A stretch of 64,000 bases of DNA from Paraburkholderia xenovorans LB400 (GTDB lineage Bacteria > Pseudomonadota > Gammaproteobacteria > Burkholderiales > Burkholderiaceae). Positions 63,442-64,000 of this stretch are shown one piece after another (within the stretch, counting starts at the first letter, position 1; each line of letters opens with the position of its first letter). The notes beneath the pieces are model-generated. The model made no database searches and was not told where the DNA came from. It saw nothing but the letters and a program-made list of their open reading frames with translations. A program made the position numbers and the translations under genes. The stretch spans positions 2,418,001 to 2,482,000 of the forward strand of contig NC_007951.1 of NCBI RefSeq assembly GCF_000013645.1, in the 5' to 3' direction.

Positions 63442-64000
63442 TTACTCTGAGTGATAAATTTTTTCATTCCCATTGCGCCCCGTAAGCAGCAGTCTCGCTA
63501 TGTGTCCCCGATAAGGCTCCGGCAGCGCATTTCCTTTTGAATAAAGCGTGCGGGCCGTCGCGCATGCATCCTCGTCGCTCGCCGTCTTCAAACTGGCGAG
63601 CCCACTAAAATATATTTTCGATTGGGATGCATTCGATAGCCTTGCTATTTTTATAATGGCTAGCGTTGCGTCCTCGGTCGATAACACGATATTTGGTGAG
63701 CCGGCTAGTTGTGCTTCGATGGCAGCCTTGTTAACCTGGATCCAGGCTTTCGCTTCGCCTTCATCGAACGAGTTCATTACCGGAAAGGCCTGGATCGTGA
63801 ACTCCGAGAGGTTGAACCCTCCTCTTATGAGCGTACTGCATGTATGAGCATCCAGAGACGCTATTATCTTATTTACCGAGGAAAGGCGTTGCTCCAGCAG
63901 TTCCGTCGATATTTTAGACACCCCCTTGGCTTCCAGTGTGCCTGAAAGGTCTAATAGATCTTGTGGATTTCCTGAAGGACTGAGCGCGACTATTTTTTTA
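63442..64000 (-). CDS. Hypothetical protein, paralogue of the split gene (partial)
   Basis: The frame is open to the right edge of the window, so the start is outside. The GTG at 63921 is probably internal, because residues before it (GNPQDLLDLSGTLEAKG) also align with the neighbouring gene (ADQINLVGRLGAEG). The visible part of about 185 residues is soluble, alpha-helical in character and ends KIYHSE. The C-terminal SLKTASDEDACATARTLYSKG ... LPEPYRGHIARLLLTG block is the most conserved with the paralogue at 62285. No known family is recognised. It is likely a tandem duplication within a laterally acquired, lower-GC tail. Confidence 0.6.
   Translation of the reverse strand, partial: KKIVALSPSGNPQDLLDLSGTLEAKGVSKISTELLEQRLSSVNKIIASLDAHTCSTLIRGGFNLSEFTIQAFPVMNSFDEGEAKAWIQVNKAAIEAQLAGSPNIVLSTEDATLAIIKIARLSNASQSKIYFSGLASLKTASDEDACATARTLYSKGNALPEPYRGHIARLLLTGRNGNEKIYHSE

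Overview
The window is about 64 kb of GC-rich DNA (roughly 64-65% by eye) with dense coding. It looks like a chromosomal segment of a Burkholderiaceae member, most likely Paraburkholderia or a close relative. The main reason is a complete cepacian-type exopolysaccharide locus with the bce gene order known from Burkholderia. A glcC/glcDEFGB glycolate locus and a nirBD/nitrate-assimilation locus fit the same assignment. No rRNA, tRNA, CRISPR array, phage or intact insertion sequence was seen.

Layout. 1-8.8 kb: a mixed region with an ankyrin-repeat C-terminus, a secreted Rap1a/Tai-like protein, an MscS channel, otsA, an SMC/RecF-like ATPase, a family-4 glycosyltransferase, a SYLF/Ysc84 lipoprotein, a small membrane protein and a PsiF-repeat protein. 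8.8-9.9 kb: an apparently gene-poor stretch. 9.9-40.6 kb: the exopolysaccharide locus. A protein with an IS5-type transposase N-terminal domain precedes a divergent bceA / bceB-K pair of units. After a low-GC insert (a 55-codon ORF coupled to a secreted protein gene) come bceN, an SGNH hydrolase, an acyltransferase, a secreted beta-propeller protein, the flippase, a double glycosyltransferase, a second acyltransferase, a 47-aa membrane peptide and the UDP-glucose pyrophosphorylase. Together these supply GDP-mannose, GDP-rhamnose, UDP-glucose and UDP-glucuronate, build the repeat unit on undecaprenyl phosphate, decorate, flip, polymerise and export it. In Burkholderia cepacia complex strains the bceA-K and bceN-T halves are separate; here they are contiguous.

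41.3-48.9 kb: the glycolate operon glcD-E-F-G-B reads leftward, with a divergent FadR-type regulator, glcC. The intergenic region has two identical copies of a 16-bp sequence containing the FadR-type operator TGGTNNNACCA. 49-50.6 kb: a MOSC-domain protein and a receiver-only response regulator.

50.6-61.6 kb: nitrate/nitrite assimilation. cobA (siroheme) diverges from nirB-nirD, followed by a fused nitrate reductase-flavoprotein, a nitrate transporter and a soluble nitrate-sensor-like protein. The cobA/nirB intergenic region is the most striking part of the window. Each side has a sigma-54-type promoter (GG-N10-GC), then a leader with two hairpins carrying AACGNN hexaloops, then a strong intrinsic terminator whose 5' arm overlaps the second hairpin. 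This is the architecture of ANTAR-protein (NasR/NasT) antitermination leaders, in mirror-image duplicate around two NtrC-like palindromes.

61.6-64 kb: an MgtC-family membrane protein, then a lower-GC tail with paralogous unknown genes. One of these appears split by a single-base frameshift in an A-run; the other runs off the window.
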